In this document: positions 25,947 through 34,977 of the stretch, one piece after another
How the letters are laid out: the number at the start of each line of letters is the position of its first letter
How positions within the stretch are numbered: the stretch's first letter is position 1
Assembly: GCA_965223305.1 (NCBI GenBank)
Contig: CBDCWT010000016.1
Coordinates: forward strand, 124,001-188,000
Source of the DNA: CBDCWT01 sp965223305
GTDB lineage: Bacteria > Planctomycetota > Planctomycetia > Pirellulales > Pirellulaceae
Direction: 5' to 3'
DNA: 64,000 bases
The notes under the pieces: generated by a model
Told to the model about the DNA's origin: nothing
Databases searched by the model: none
The model's input: only the letters and a program-made list of their open reading frames with translations
Made by a program: the position numbers and the translations under genes

Positions 25947-28900
25947 TGTTCGCGTCGGGATTCTTTGCTGAAGAACTCGCAGTGCGAATTGGCTGGACGC
26001 TAATTCACTCGCTTTGGCAGATTGCGTTGATCGGTGGTCTGTTCTGGATCATGAATCGAGGACTCGCGCAGCGGTCCGCGAATCTGCGACACGTCGTTGG
26101 TTGCGTGGCGATGCTTTTGATGCTGGCTGTGCCTGTGTGTTGGCTGGCGTTCGCGACATCTACAATTCCAGTAAGCCGCTCTATCGATTTGCCGTCGGTT
26201 TCGTCCGAAAGACTCCATCCCATCCCCAAGAGGGAACTGGTCGGATGGCCAGAATCGCTTACGACAGCTCGAAACGGCGAAATCGAAGTGAAACGAACTA
26301 CGTCACCGGCGCAAACTGCGAGCGGCAGCGAGAACGGGCCGCTCGCGAAATGGCATGGTATGCCGCGTTTCATTGCGACTATCTGGTTCATTGGAGTCAT
26401 GCTGCTTTCACTTCGACCGGCTTTGGGATTGGCACACGCCGGTCGGCTTTGCAAGGTCGGCAGAGCGGACGTTCCGGAGTCGGTTCACGCTCTGCTGTGC
26501 CGTGTCGCGAATTCGATGAACGTTGGAGGAGTAGTTCAAGTCGCTCAGTCCACGTTGGCTCAGGCGCCCTGCGTCGTAGGTTGGATACGTCCGGTGATTT
26601 TGCTGCCAGCATCTGCGGTAACCGGTCTAACAGCCGCCGAACTTGAGTCCATCCTGGCTCACGAGCTGGCGCACATTCGCCGCCATGACTACCTCGTTAA
26701 TCTCGTGCAATTGGCGATTGAGACGTTGCTCTTTTTTCATCCCGTCATGTGGTGGGTCTCGCAATGCGTGCGACGCGAGCGGGAATATTGCTGTGACGAC
26801 CTCGCAATTCAGGTGTGTCGCGATCGCACCGTTCTGACTGACGCGTTGCTGGCGGTAGGTGAAGTGAGCGCTCGGCCCCGGCTCGTGCTCGAGTCCGATG
26901 GCACTTTGCTTTTCGAACGCGTCGAACGAATTCTCGGCTCAGACAATGTCGAACAGAAATGTACCGCGATGTCTAGACAAAGATCGTTCGTTGCCGCGGC
27001 TTGTGCCTTGCTGCTTGTGGTAGCCATCGTATCGATGCGTTTAGCGAACATGAACGAAGTCACTCGACGAGGACCAAGCTATCAGAAGGAAACGGCTATG
27101 TCGGAACGCAATGAGAACAAACAAGAAACGTCGCAGAGCGTTAGCCACGATTTGCCGCAGTTGGTTGAAGCAGTTCGAAGCAGCGACGTCGATTCGGTTC
27201 GCACGATCCTTGAAATAAGCCCAACGCTTGTCCACGAACGCATTCCGGGGCCAGACAGTGGCGACACAACCTTGTTGCATATGCTCATGCCGGGTGATGG
27301 CCGGAAAGACACGCCGCAGCATCTTGAAATCGCAAAGCTGCTGTTGGACCACGGTGCCGACGTCAACGCATTGGGTAACGCGCCGAACCTCGCAACCTGT
27401 CGTCCATTGACCGTTGCTGCGTGGGGCGGCCACACGAAATTGATGCAACTGTTGATTGACCGCGGTGCAAAACTGAACGGCAATCCGGAGTGTTCGCAGA
27501 AAGGGCCTTTGTACTCGGCTGCTGGTCATGGACATACCGCGGCAGCTGAATTACTGGTTTCGTTGGGTGCCGAGTATGAACTGTCTGAACTGGTTATGGG
27601 TGGATTGAAAGATCGCGTTGAGAAACTCTTGAATGAGAACCCCGATCTTGTCAATCAAAAATCGTCCAATGGTGCGACGTTGTTGCACGCTGCATTGGAA
27701 ACGGCTTCCGGCCAGACTCTTATTCCTTCGTTGCTTGAACGAGGAGCCGATCCCAATTTAGCCGACTCCCGTGGACGGTCGCCGCTGTTGATGGCAATTG
27801 AACAGAGTATTTGGAGGGATCAAACGGATGTGATTGAGCAACTGAGCAGCTACGCTCGCCAGAGCGTGGAGCGAACGTCTCAAACGATTGAGCCTAAAGA
27901 CCATCCGCCATCTGGCGACAGCAGCCACAACGATATTTTCACGGTTGCCGGTTTGGGTGACTTGAACGAAATCCGAAAGCTGCTGAATGAGAGTCCAGAG
28001 CTCGCGAAATCCGCACAAGCCGATGGAACAACTCCGCTGTTTCATGCAGTGATTTCCGGTAACCAGCAAATCGTCGAACTGTTGCTTCAGTCAGGTGCGG
28101 CTCCGTCTCCCCGTTCCGATCGTTTTTGGTGTTGTTTGACGCCGCTGCATCTTGCATTGCAAACAGAGCGCGACGAAATCAGCAAACTGCTCGTCGAAAA
28201 CGGTGCGGACGTCAATGCTCACGGAGACTGCACCAATCACTGGCAACCGACGCCGCTGCATGTAGCCTCCAGATGGCGCGGCCCGAAACAACTCAATTTG
28301 CTGCTTGACCATGGCGCGGACATGTATGTTGGCGGCGATGGCAACATGCTGGGGTGGATCAACGATGAAGAGACGTTGAAACTACTTCTTGATCGCGGCC
28401 TGAACGCAAATCATCCCGAAACGCAGCATCTGTTTGTTCATTCGGCAAGCCGGGGACGGCTCGAACGCGTTAAGCAGTTAATTGAGCAAGGTACCGACCC
28501 TGCCGCGAAGAATCGGGATGGAAAAACTGCAAGGGAACTTGCTCTGGAAAACGGCCGCACAGATGTCGTCAGATTCCTTGACGGATTGGATTCGCAACCA
28601 TCTCATGTCGAAGAAGACGACTCCAAAATAAAAAGCTCCCATCGCGATCTCGTTCAAAGGTGGTCGGACGCGATCAATGACCATGACTACGACCGGGTCC
28701 TCGCCCTGCTGAATGAGCATCCAGAATTGGGTGAAACGCGGTTCTTCCCGCGAGAAAAGCTACCGGGGTATCACGCTGCGACCTACGATCCCTCTGCGTT
28801 CGCGACAATGACGAACGATCTGAAACTGATGGAAGCGTTTTTCAAAGGTGGAGTCACGCCGAATTTCGGAACCTGTGCCGAGTCTCCCGAAATGGCGAAG

Positions 28901-31504
28901 CTGGTAATAAAGTACGGCAAGGACACCGAAGGTTTTAAGGAGACTCTCTCGAACGAACTCTTCTCGGCAAGCTGGTTCCCCAATCTTGAAATCCAGCGAA
29001 TCCTGCTCGAAGCCGGCGCCGACCCAAACGTACGGAAACGCAATTCGGGAATCCGGCCGCTAATGTACGTGTCGTTGCGTAGCAAAGGCGAAGAGAGCCT
29101 AGCGATTGCCCGGCAGCTGATCGAACACGGCGCCGATGTGAACGCCAAATCGTATTCGGGTTTCGACGACGAGCGAACGCGTCACGATGGCTACAATCAT
29201 GATGTCGAGCACGGACACGAAACGCCGCTGCATTGGGCGGCTCGCAAAGGCAACGCACCGCTGGTGCAGCTGCTTTCTGACCATGGTGCCGATCCCGATG
29301 CGAAAACGACTTCCATCCGCACGAACGAGCGTGACGACAAAGGGTTCTATCTATTTGAAGCAGGCGGCGGCGAGACTCCCCGCGACTGGGCCTATCAGGG
29401 CGGCGACGAAGCAACCATTCGCCTGCTGAACGGTAACGACGCCCTCGACAACATTGCGAGCGCCGCCCGAGCCGGACTGACCGACCGAGTTCGCACTCTC
29501 ATCGACGCGGGTAAAAACGTGAATGCGGCGGATTCCAATGGCAAATCAGCAATCCAATATGCGATCGAGCGCCGCGATGCGGAACTTTGCCGTGTCCTGA
29601 CAGACGGTGGAGTGACTTGGCCCGAGACAATCACCACCGCGATACGCATGGGGATTCCTTCAGTCGTTAAGTCGCTGCTCGACTCCGATCCGAAACTCAA
29701 GGAAAAGACTCTCCGCGATCCCCGCGTCTTCTTCTCAAAGAAGTTCGATTTGGATTCGTATCATGTCGAGAGTACCCGCGCCATCATGAATGCAAAACCT
29801 GAGTCGCCACTCGACCTAGTTCTGGCCGGATACATCGAAGACAAAGACGCGGCTGAAGCAATCATCGGCGCCCGCCCCGACGTGATCTCCGCAGCCATCG
29901 CCGACTTCCCGCAAGCCGCTTGTTACTTCGTTTTCGACGCCGTATTGCTTGAACGTGTCCTCGATGCCGGAGCCGATATCGACGCCCGGGGCACACCGCA
30001 CGGTTACACGCCATTGCAGCGAGCGGTTTGGACAAGCCAAGTCGATTCCGTCCAACTTCTCGTGAAACGCGGCGCCGATCTCGAAATCGAGTCACACAAC
30101 CATCGCTGGCGGACGCTGGACATACCGTGTTACCAATCAAAGCGACGCGTCGACTATCGCTTGATCAAGATTTTGCTCGACGCCGGAGCCGACCCGAACG
30201 TCGAAGCACACAACGGCTACACCGTCCTCGATGCTCTACATCATTACGCCAAAGAACTCACCGACGAAGAGCGTGAACAAGCGAAAGAATGGGTCCGCGC
30301 TGCTGGCGGCAAGACATACAAACAACTAGTGCAGGAGCGCAGTCAAGCGTCGGGAGACAACCCAACGGGAGTCAGTAAGTTGAGTACGAAATCGGAGAAC
30401 GTGCAAAGGCAATTCTGGGAGGCGGTGTGTGGCAATGACGTCGAGACAACACGACGGCTGCTCGAAAAAGATTCGTCGTTGGCGTCGCAAGACTTTCGCC
30501 CTGAAGACGACCGTAACCCTCACACCGATGGCTTCCCGCTCCATAGAGCCTGCGCAATGGGACATGCGGAAGTAGCCAAGCTGTTGGTAAGTAATGGTGC
30601 TGATGTAGATGCCAGGAGCCCGACCGTAGAGCAGAAAGAGCTGGGAATGCCGCTATGGTGGGCGGTGGACCGCAGAGACTATGTACTCGCGAATTTCTTG
30701 CTCGACCATGGTGCCGATGTCGGTGCCTACGCTTGGGCCAACGCCACGATGCTCGATCGCCTCTATGAACATGCTGTGGAAGACGGAGCGCCGGTCGAGG
30801 TTGTTCGAAGAGGTTTCGCAACCTATCTCGGCGCAACGGATGACGCTCCTGTAGCCGATGACGCACCGGAGTCAGTGAAGTTGCTGGCCCGTGTATTGGG
30901 CTTGGGGGGACAGCCTACTTTTGACTCAGTCGTTCAGGCGGAATACTACTCGCTTGTCGAGGAGCTATTTCAGAAGTGCCCAGAGGAGCCCGGCACCGAG
31001 CACGACGATCCGCAGGGAAACGTGTTTGAGAATCTCTGCAATGCAGCAAGTTGGTTCGGTCGTCCTAAGGTCATGGAATTGGCAATGGATAATTGCTCGC
31101 ACTTGCACAGCCCAAACCATGCCAAGCGTGCAATTAGCCGTGCCATCATTAGTCATAATCGATTTGGTTCGGTCGAAGACTACTATGTGCTGATTGAGGC
31201 GCAGTTGAGGTATCTCAAAGAGGACGGGGAACTGTCATCAGTAATAGCAGGCGGTTCATTCTTGCCGCATCACAAGGTCGCCAAAGACTACCTTTGGCCA
31301 GATCACTACGGATACGGCGACAGCAAATCGTCGGTTGAAAGCATGATTGAGCTGAGCAAGCTACTGATAAGTTTCGGCTTTGAACCAAATCGAGTGGACG
31401 CCAATGGTATGACGCCACTTACCTTGGCCGAAGAACGTCGGATAAAAAGTCACGCCGGATTGACCGAGTATATCGCGTTCTTGAAAGAGATAGACGCCTC
31501 GTAG
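25943..31504 (+). CDS. Giant M56 (BlaR1-type) metallopeptidase with about 1450 residues of ankyrin repeats
   Basis: 1853 residues. The N-terminal 380 residues are a BlaR1-like membrane protease with several transmembrane helices, the zinc motif HELAH at about residues 240-244, and REYCCDDLAIQV. A final helix (SFVAAACALLLVVAIVSMRL) follows near residue 360. In BlaR1 the part after this helix is the extracytoplasmic sensor. Here it is replaced by ankyrin repeats in at least four blocks, each opening with a similar helix pair: LVEAVRSSDVDSVRTILE, FTVAGLGDLNEIRKLLNE, RWSDAINDHDYDRVLALLNE and FWEAVCGNDVETTRRLLEKD. Many repeats have the consensus LLDHGADVN. No beta-lactam-binding domain is present. 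The ligand is unknown, and the topology is inferred from BlaR1. Confidence 0.9.
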   Translation: MMFASGFFAEELAVRIGWTLIHSLWQIALIGGLFWIMNRGLAQRSANLRHVVGCVAMLLMLAVPVCWLAFATSTIPVSRSIDLPSVSSERLHPIPKRELVGWPESLTTARNGEIEVKRTTSPAQTASGSENGPLAKWHGMPRFIATIWFIGVMLLSLRPALGLAHAGRLCKVGRADVPESVHALLCRVANSMNVGGVVQVAQSTLAQAPCVVGWIRPVILLPASAVTGLTAAELESILAHELAHIRRHDYLVNLVQLAIETLLFFHPVMWWVSQCVRREREYCCDDLAIQVCRDRTVLTDALLAVGEVSARPRLVLESDGTLLFERVERILGSDNVEQKCTAMSRQRSFVAAACALLLVVAIVSMRLANMNEVTRRGPSYQKETAMSERNENKQETSQSVSHDLPQLVEAVRSSDVDSVRTILEISPTLVHERIPGPDSGDTTLLHMLMPGDGRKDTPQHLEIAKLLLDHGADVNALGNAPNLATCRPLTVAAWGGHTKLMQLLIDRGAKLNGNPECSQKGPLYSAAGHGHTAAAELLVSLGAEYELSELVMGGLKDRVEKLLNENPDLVNQKSSNGATLLHAALETASGQTLIPSLLERGADPNLADSRGRSPLLMAIEQSIWRDQTDVIEQLSSYARQSVERTSQTIEPKDHPPSGDSSHNDIFTVAGLGDLNEIRKLLNESPELAKSAQADGTTPLFHAVISGNQQIVELLLQSGAAPSPRSDRFWCCLTPLHLALQTERDEISKLLVENGADVNAHGDCTNHWQPTPLHVASRWRGPKQLNLLLDHGADMYVGGDGNMLGWINDEETLKLLLDRGLNANHPETQHLFVHSASRGRLERVKQLIEQGTDPAAKNRDGKTARELALENGRTDVVRFLDGLDSQPSHVEEDDSKIKSSHRDLVQRWSDAINDHDYDRVLALLNEHPELGETRFFPREKLPGYHAATYDPSAFATMTNDLKLMEAFFKGGVTPNFGTCAESPEMAKLVIKYGKDTEGFKETLSNELFSASWFPNLEIQRILLEAGADPNVRKRNSGIRPLMYVSLRSKGEESLAIARQLIEHGADVNAKSYSGFDDERTRHDGYNHDVEHGHETPLHWAARKGNAPLVQLLSDHGADPDAKTTSIRTNERDDKGFYLFEAGGGETPRDWAYQGGDEATIRLLNGNDALDNIASAARAGLTDRVRTLIDAGKNVNAADSNGKSAIQYAIERRDAELCRVLTDGGVTWPETITTAIRMGIPSVVKSLLDSDPKLKEKTLRDPRVFFSKKFDLDSYHVESTRAIMNAKPESPLDLVLAGYIEDKDAAEAIIGARPDVISAAIADFPQAACYFVFDAVLLERVLDAGADIDARGTPHGYTPLQRAVWTSQVDSVQLLVKRGADLEIESHNHRWRTLDIPCYQSKRRVDYRLIKILLDAGADPNVEAHNGYTVLDALHHYAKELTDEEREQAKEWVRAAGGKTYKQLVQERSQASGDNPTGVSKLSTKSENVQRQFWEAVCGNDVETTRRLLEKDSSLASQDFRPEDDRNPHTDGFPLHRACAMGHAEVAKLLVSNGADVDARSPTVEQKELGMPLWWAVDRRDYVLANFLLDHGADVGAYAWANATMLDRLYEHAVEDGAPVEVVRRGFATYLGATDDAPVADDAPESVKLLARVLGLGGQPTFDSVVQAEYYSLVEELFQKCPEEPGTEHDDPQGNVFENLCNAASWFGRPKVMELAMDNCSHLHSPNHAKRAISRAIISHNRFGSVEDYYVLIEAQLRYLKEDGELSSVIAGGSFLPHHKVAKDYLWPDHYGYGDSKSSVESMIELSKLLISFGFEPNRVDANGMTPLTLAEERRIKSHAGLTEYIAFLKEIDAS

Positions 31505-31524
31505 CTGAGAACTTGATGGGCTAA

Positions 31525-31612
31525 CTGCCTGTTGAAAAACGCCGTCCTGGCGTTTTTCAACCTCGCCAAGCTCAGAACAGAGTTCATCGCGGCTCGCAAA
31601 TCAACGACTTAC
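31525..31612. repeat. Miniature element, family B copy 2 (right end truncated)
   Basis: It starts CTGCCTGTTGAAAAACGCCG after a CTAA flank (31521-31524) and matches 56715-56802 through AAATCAACGACTTAC. It then runs into a CGAATTCTTGCGAATCCGG repeat. The hairpin GTTGAAAAACGCC/GGCGTTTTTCAAC could terminate transcription between the two convergent M56 operons. Confidence 0.8.
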
Positions 31613-31684
31613 GACCCGAATTCTTGCGAATCCGGCTACAGCAAATAGCCCAGAACGTAAAGCGACAATCTCTTGCCACTCCGG

Positions 31685-33709
31685 CTACGACTCTTCGACT
31701 TTCCCAAAATCAACTTTTGTTGCCCGCATTCCGAATTTGTCGTGAGCCACTTCAAACGACACGACGGTTCCGGCTTCGATGGACTCGGGTTCGTCTCCGA
31801 AGATTTCTTCACGATCGAAAAACAGCTCGCCGCGAATCTCATCCCGGATATAACCGTAGCCCCGGTCGGCTCGATACCACGTCACTTCCCCACCTAGACG
31901 ACCCGGTGCAACTTCCACACTCCGCTCGATGGGTTGGAGGTCGGGTTCCCGCGTAGAGATGCCGGTTTCGGCGCCTCGTTCCAACAGGAAACGACACAGA
32001 CGCGGCAAGTTGTGTTCCAACGCGACGTCCAGCGGCGTTTTGCCCGCTTCATTCTTCGCGTTGATTTCGGCTCCGTGTTTCAGCAAAATCTCACAGCCAA
32101 ACCGGTTTCCCATCTTGGCCATGACGTGAAGACCTGTGCTGCCATCGCTGTCCGTTTTTTTGGGGTCTGCACCAAGTTCGAACAACAACGCGGCAGCACG
32201 CGGGAAAGCCTTGAAGGCGCTGTCGAAGGTACCTGGACCGACCAGACTAAAATCTGCGCCGTTATCCGCGATGAGCTGTATGCAGGTGATCACATCATCT
32301 TGTGCTCCACAGCGCCGGCCGCCGTGGCTCCAGGCACCTTCGATAACGCGCTTCCCCTTGACGAGTTCCGGGGTTTCGCGAATCGCTTTCTCGACTCGCT
32401 CAATGTCTCCGCATAGCACGTCGTGGTAGAGTGCGTCTGCAGGGTCCTCTGGTCGTTTGAATTTGTGTGGCACTGAGTCGGCTCCTTTGTTGCTTGCCGT
32501 CGATTGATGGCGTGGTTGAATTGGTTGGTTTCCCGAAGTGTTGCCACTCCGGCTACTAGGATGGCGGCCGCGTGCGACGGCGGCAGAAAGCGGTGAATGA
32601 TTCGTTTTTGCGTCGCGGCACTCGATGTCCGACTTTCGATGCGGGTCTTCTGCTCCGCGTACCGCCACCAACTTCCAAGGAACGATACCAACAACGCCAA
32701 GTACAAAGACCAATCCCAAGACTAGACCGATGACGTGACGAGATTGTGACTTCGCAACTTGCATGGCAGTCAGTCTTTCCTTCAGATCACGAAACGAACT
32801 CGTGGCCGCGACTCCCATGCATGGAATCGATTTCCCGGACTGCGAACGCAACTGCGTGGTCGTGATGAGTGCTTCTGCATAATCCGCAACATCTAGCCGC
32901 TGATTCTCCAACACGAGGGCATCACATGCGGATTCTTGAGCCAAACGCCAACGACGGCCTGCGAACCATATCAGCGGATGAAAAAACAACACGCAGTGGG
33001 CCAGACGGGGCAGAAGCGACCAGACCAAGTCGCGCCTAACGAAATGGGCTAGCTCATGACTAATGACACTGTGGATCTGCGATTTACTCAGTTGGCTCAG
33101 GATATTGTGAGGGACGACGACCGCAGGGGCCAACAGCCCAACCAATGCAGCCGTTGAAACATCGTTTGACAGTAAGAGTGGCGGTTTCGTACGCGCCCTC
33201 ATTTGCTTTGATACCAGGCTATAAGTGCAGCACACTTCCTCGTCATTGCAGGCTTCGGCCCTCCTCCGCACTTCCCGAGAACGGAACCACTCCCGCACCG
33301 AACGTATCAATAGAAATCCGAAAATCGCAAACCAAAGCGGCACCAAGAAAGACTTTGTGATTTGCAAGATCGAAGTTCCTCCGTCTCTAGCAAGACGATC
33401 CACAACGATCGTAGAGCGATCTATCGCTGCGGTGTCTTCCACCTCTTTGTTCCGAGACTCTAGCGAGGCGGTTAGTTCGAATTGACCTCGCGCGGATCTC
33501 GTTTCAGCCATCGAATGCGGAATTAGAGGAATCGCGATCGGCGGAATGGCAAGCGTCGAAACAAGGATCTTCGCGTATGCCAATCGCCAAATCCAACAGT
33601 GAATGCGACGCGGCAATTCACGAAACGCGCAACACACCACCCACGCGACGGGGACCACGAAACAGGCAGATACAGCTGCTCGACAAATTGGGTCTGGTGT
33701 GAACGCCAT
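31685..33709 (-). CDS. M56 metallopeptidase with ankyrin repeats and a C-terminal cold-shock-like domain
   Basis: 674 residues from ATG 33709, 1 base after the blaI stop; an in-frame ATG at 33751 would overlap blaI. BlaR1-type N-terminus: hydrophobic helices, VISHELAHFVRRDLVW (about residue 217) and LAQESACDALVLEN. A helix near residue 320 (HVIGLVLGLVFVLGVVGIV) is followed by a Ser/Asn-rich linker and about four ankyrin repeats (GSTGLHVMAKMGNRFGCEIL; AGKTPLDVALEHNLPRL). The end, GGEVTWYRADRGYGYIRDEI then GELFFDREEIFG and GTVVSFEVAHDKFGMRATKV, looks like a cold-shock/OB fold. This three-part fusion is unusual. The location of the OB fold (periplasm if like BlaR1) is inferred. Confidence 0.88.
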   Translation of the reverse strand: MAFTPDPICRAAVSACFVVPVAWVVCCAFRELPRRIHCWIWRLAYAKILVSTLAIPPIAIPLIPHSMAETRSARGQFELTASLESRNKEVEDTAAIDRSTIVVDRLARDGGTSILQITKSFLVPLWFAIFGFLLIRSVREWFRSREVRRRAEACNDEEVCCTYSLVSKQMRARTKPPLLLSNDVSTAALVGLLAPAVVVPHNILSQLSKSQIHSVISHELAHFVRRDLVWSLLPRLAHCVLFFHPLIWFAGRRWRLAQESACDALVLENQRLDVADYAEALITTTQLRSQSGKSIPCMGVAATSSFRDLKERLTAMQVAKSQSRHVIGLVLGLVFVLGVVGIVPWKLVAVRGAEDPHRKSDIECRDAKTNHSPLSAAVARGRHPSSRSGNTSGNQPIQPRHQSTASNKGADSVPHKFKRPEDPADALYHDVLCGDIERVEKAIRETPELVKGKRVIEGAWSHGGRRCGAQDDVITCIQLIADNGADFSLVGPGTFDSAFKAFPRAAALLFELGADPKKTDSDGSTGLHVMAKMGNRFGCEILLKHGAEINAKNEAGKTPLDVALEHNLPRLCRFLLERGAETGISTREPDLQPIERSVEVAPGRLGGEVTWYRADRGYGYIRDEIRGELFFDREEIFGDEPESIEAGTVVSFEVAHDKFGMRATKVDFGKVEES

Positions 33710-33710
33710 G

Positions 33711-34103
33711 CTATTCGTTGCGTCTTGGTTTGGTTGGCATGTTTCGGGCAAGCTTTCTCAGTTCGGTTATCTCCTCGTCTGTAAGTTCTTGACTGTTGCT
33801 TAGGTAAGCGAAAAAGGGAGACACCGAGCCGCCCAACACTCCTTCTACGAAATCGCCAACCAATGCATCCAACAATTCAGCCTTACCGATTCGCGGTGAA
33901 TATCGATTGACACCTTTCACCTTGCGGCGTTTTAGAACTCCCTTCTCGCGTAGCCGTTCCATCAACGTGAGTATCGTTGTCCTGGCTTGGCCCGTCGTCT
34001 TGGAAACATGATTCGCCACCTCCCGGACGGACACCGGGTGATTGTCGATTACATGCTGAAGAATCGCCAACTCGGCTTTTCCTAAATGCGGTACCTTCTT
34101 CAT
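33711..34103 (-). CDS. BlaI/MecI/CopY-family repressor
   Basis: 130 residues. The winged helix starts KVPHLGKAELAILQHVIDNHP, followed by VREVANHVSKTTGQARTTIL (recognition helix) and MERLREKGVLKRRKVKGVNR. The tail YLSNSQELTDEEITELRKLA is the dimerisation helix. It is directly upstream of, and coupled to, the M56-ankyrin-OB gene. Two GACTA-N6-TAGTC dyads lie upstream and are its probable operators. Confidence 0.92.
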   Translation of the reverse strand: MKKVPHLGKAELAILQHVIDNHPVSVREVANHVSKTTGQARTTILTLMERLREKGVLKRRKVKGVNRYSPRIGKAELLDALVGDFVEGVLGGSVSPFFAYLSNSQELTDEEITELRKLARNMPTKPRRNE

Positions 34104-34128
34104 CGTAGATCTCTGGATTGGCGATTGT

Positions 34129-34144
34129 GACTAACAGCGTAGTC
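34129..34144. promoter_or_regulatory. BlaI-type operator, GACTA-N6-TAGTC (site 1)
   Basis: The dyad GACTA ACAGCG TAGTC resembles the TACTACAnnTGTAGTA-like boxes of BlaI/MecI. It sits 26 bp upstream of the minus-strand blaI start. Confidence 0.7.
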
Positions 34145-34157
34145 AGAGTATAGCAGT

Positions 34158-34173
34158 GACTAATTGGGTAGTC
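34158..34173. promoter_or_regulatory. BlaI-type operator, GACTA-N6-TAGTC (site 2)
   Basis: GACTA ATTGGG TAGTC has the same arms and spacing as site 1, 29 bp away start to start. It lies in the divergent region between blaI and the ECF sigma gene, so it could influence both promoters. Confidence 0.7.
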
Positions 34174-34344
34174 AACGCGGTGATGACGTGACGGGAGATC
34201 CTTCTTGGCAGAGCTGGACCGCCGTCATCCGCTCACCAAACTGAACTCCGCGGAATTCCAATTGTCGCCGAACATGAAAAATCGCCTCGGCGCGCAAGAT
34301 GACAAGGCTTACTCTCGTGGTACCTCTAGAGTCCGGATACCCTG

Positions 34345-34941
34345 ATGAACGAGACGCCCGAAACTCGACTAAGCTTGATAGCACGCCTGCATCAGCACAG
34401 CGATGGCGATGCGTGGTCAGAGTTTGTTCGGACATATGAGCCACTGATTCTGTCGTTTGCTCAGAGACGAGGACTCCAGTACGCAGATGCGGCCGAAGTG
34501 ACGCAGGAAGTTCTGAAAAGGGTCGCGAATTCGATTGAGAAGTGGGACCCCGACCCGAAGAAAGGCGCGTTTCGCGGGTGGCTGTATCGAGTTACACGCA
34601 ATCTAACGATCGACTACTTGCGGCATGATCACCGCTGGCGAGACCGTGCGCATGTTCCCAATCTCGATGAGGTCGCGACGCCGAATGAAAGTGAGTCGCG
34701 CGAGTTTCGACTCGAGTACGAACGACAGCTATTCAATTGGGCAGCTGGTGAAGTCAAAGCCGCGTTCAAACAAGACAACTGGCAGGCATTCTGGCTAACC
34801 GCCGTCGAGAATAAATCGGTCGAAGATGTTGCGAAGCAACTGAACCTGCCGCGCAGCAAGGTCTACGTAGCTCGGTCGCGCGTGATGGCTCGCATCGCGA
34901 AGGTAATTCAACAGCGGCTAGAGGAAACCGAGAACCTCTGA
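34345..34941 (+). CDS. ECF-type RNA polymerase sigma factor
   Basis: 198 residues. Region 2: WSEFVRTYEPLILSFAQRRG, DAAEVTQEVLKRVANSIEKW, GWLYRVTRNLTIDYLR. Region 4: VKAAFKQDNWQAFWLTAVEN, KSVEDVAKQLNLPRSKVYVA. The preference for a kinase neighbour fits planctomycete ECF groups. It ends 36 bp before the kinase gene, which may act like an anti-sigma switch. Divergent from the BlaI operon. Confidence 0.92.
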   Translation: MNETPETRLSLIARLHQHSDGDAWSEFVRTYEPLILSFAQRRGLQYADAAEVTQEVLKRVANSIEKWDPDPKKGAFRGWLYRVTRNLTIDYLRHDHRWRDRAHVPNLDEVATPNESESREFRLEYERQLFNWAAGEVKAAFKQDNWQAFWLTAVENKSVEDVAKQLNLPRSKVYVARSRVMARIAKVIQQRLEETENL

Positions 34942-34977
34942 GCAATTGCTGCTCGATATGCAGAACTGGAACCAAAC

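Noticed and set aside
25943..31504. M56-ankyrin gene as an assembly fusion of two genes
   Set aside because: The frame is uninterrupted for 1853 codons, and a second M56-ankyrin fusion lies next to it, so the architecture is probably genuine.
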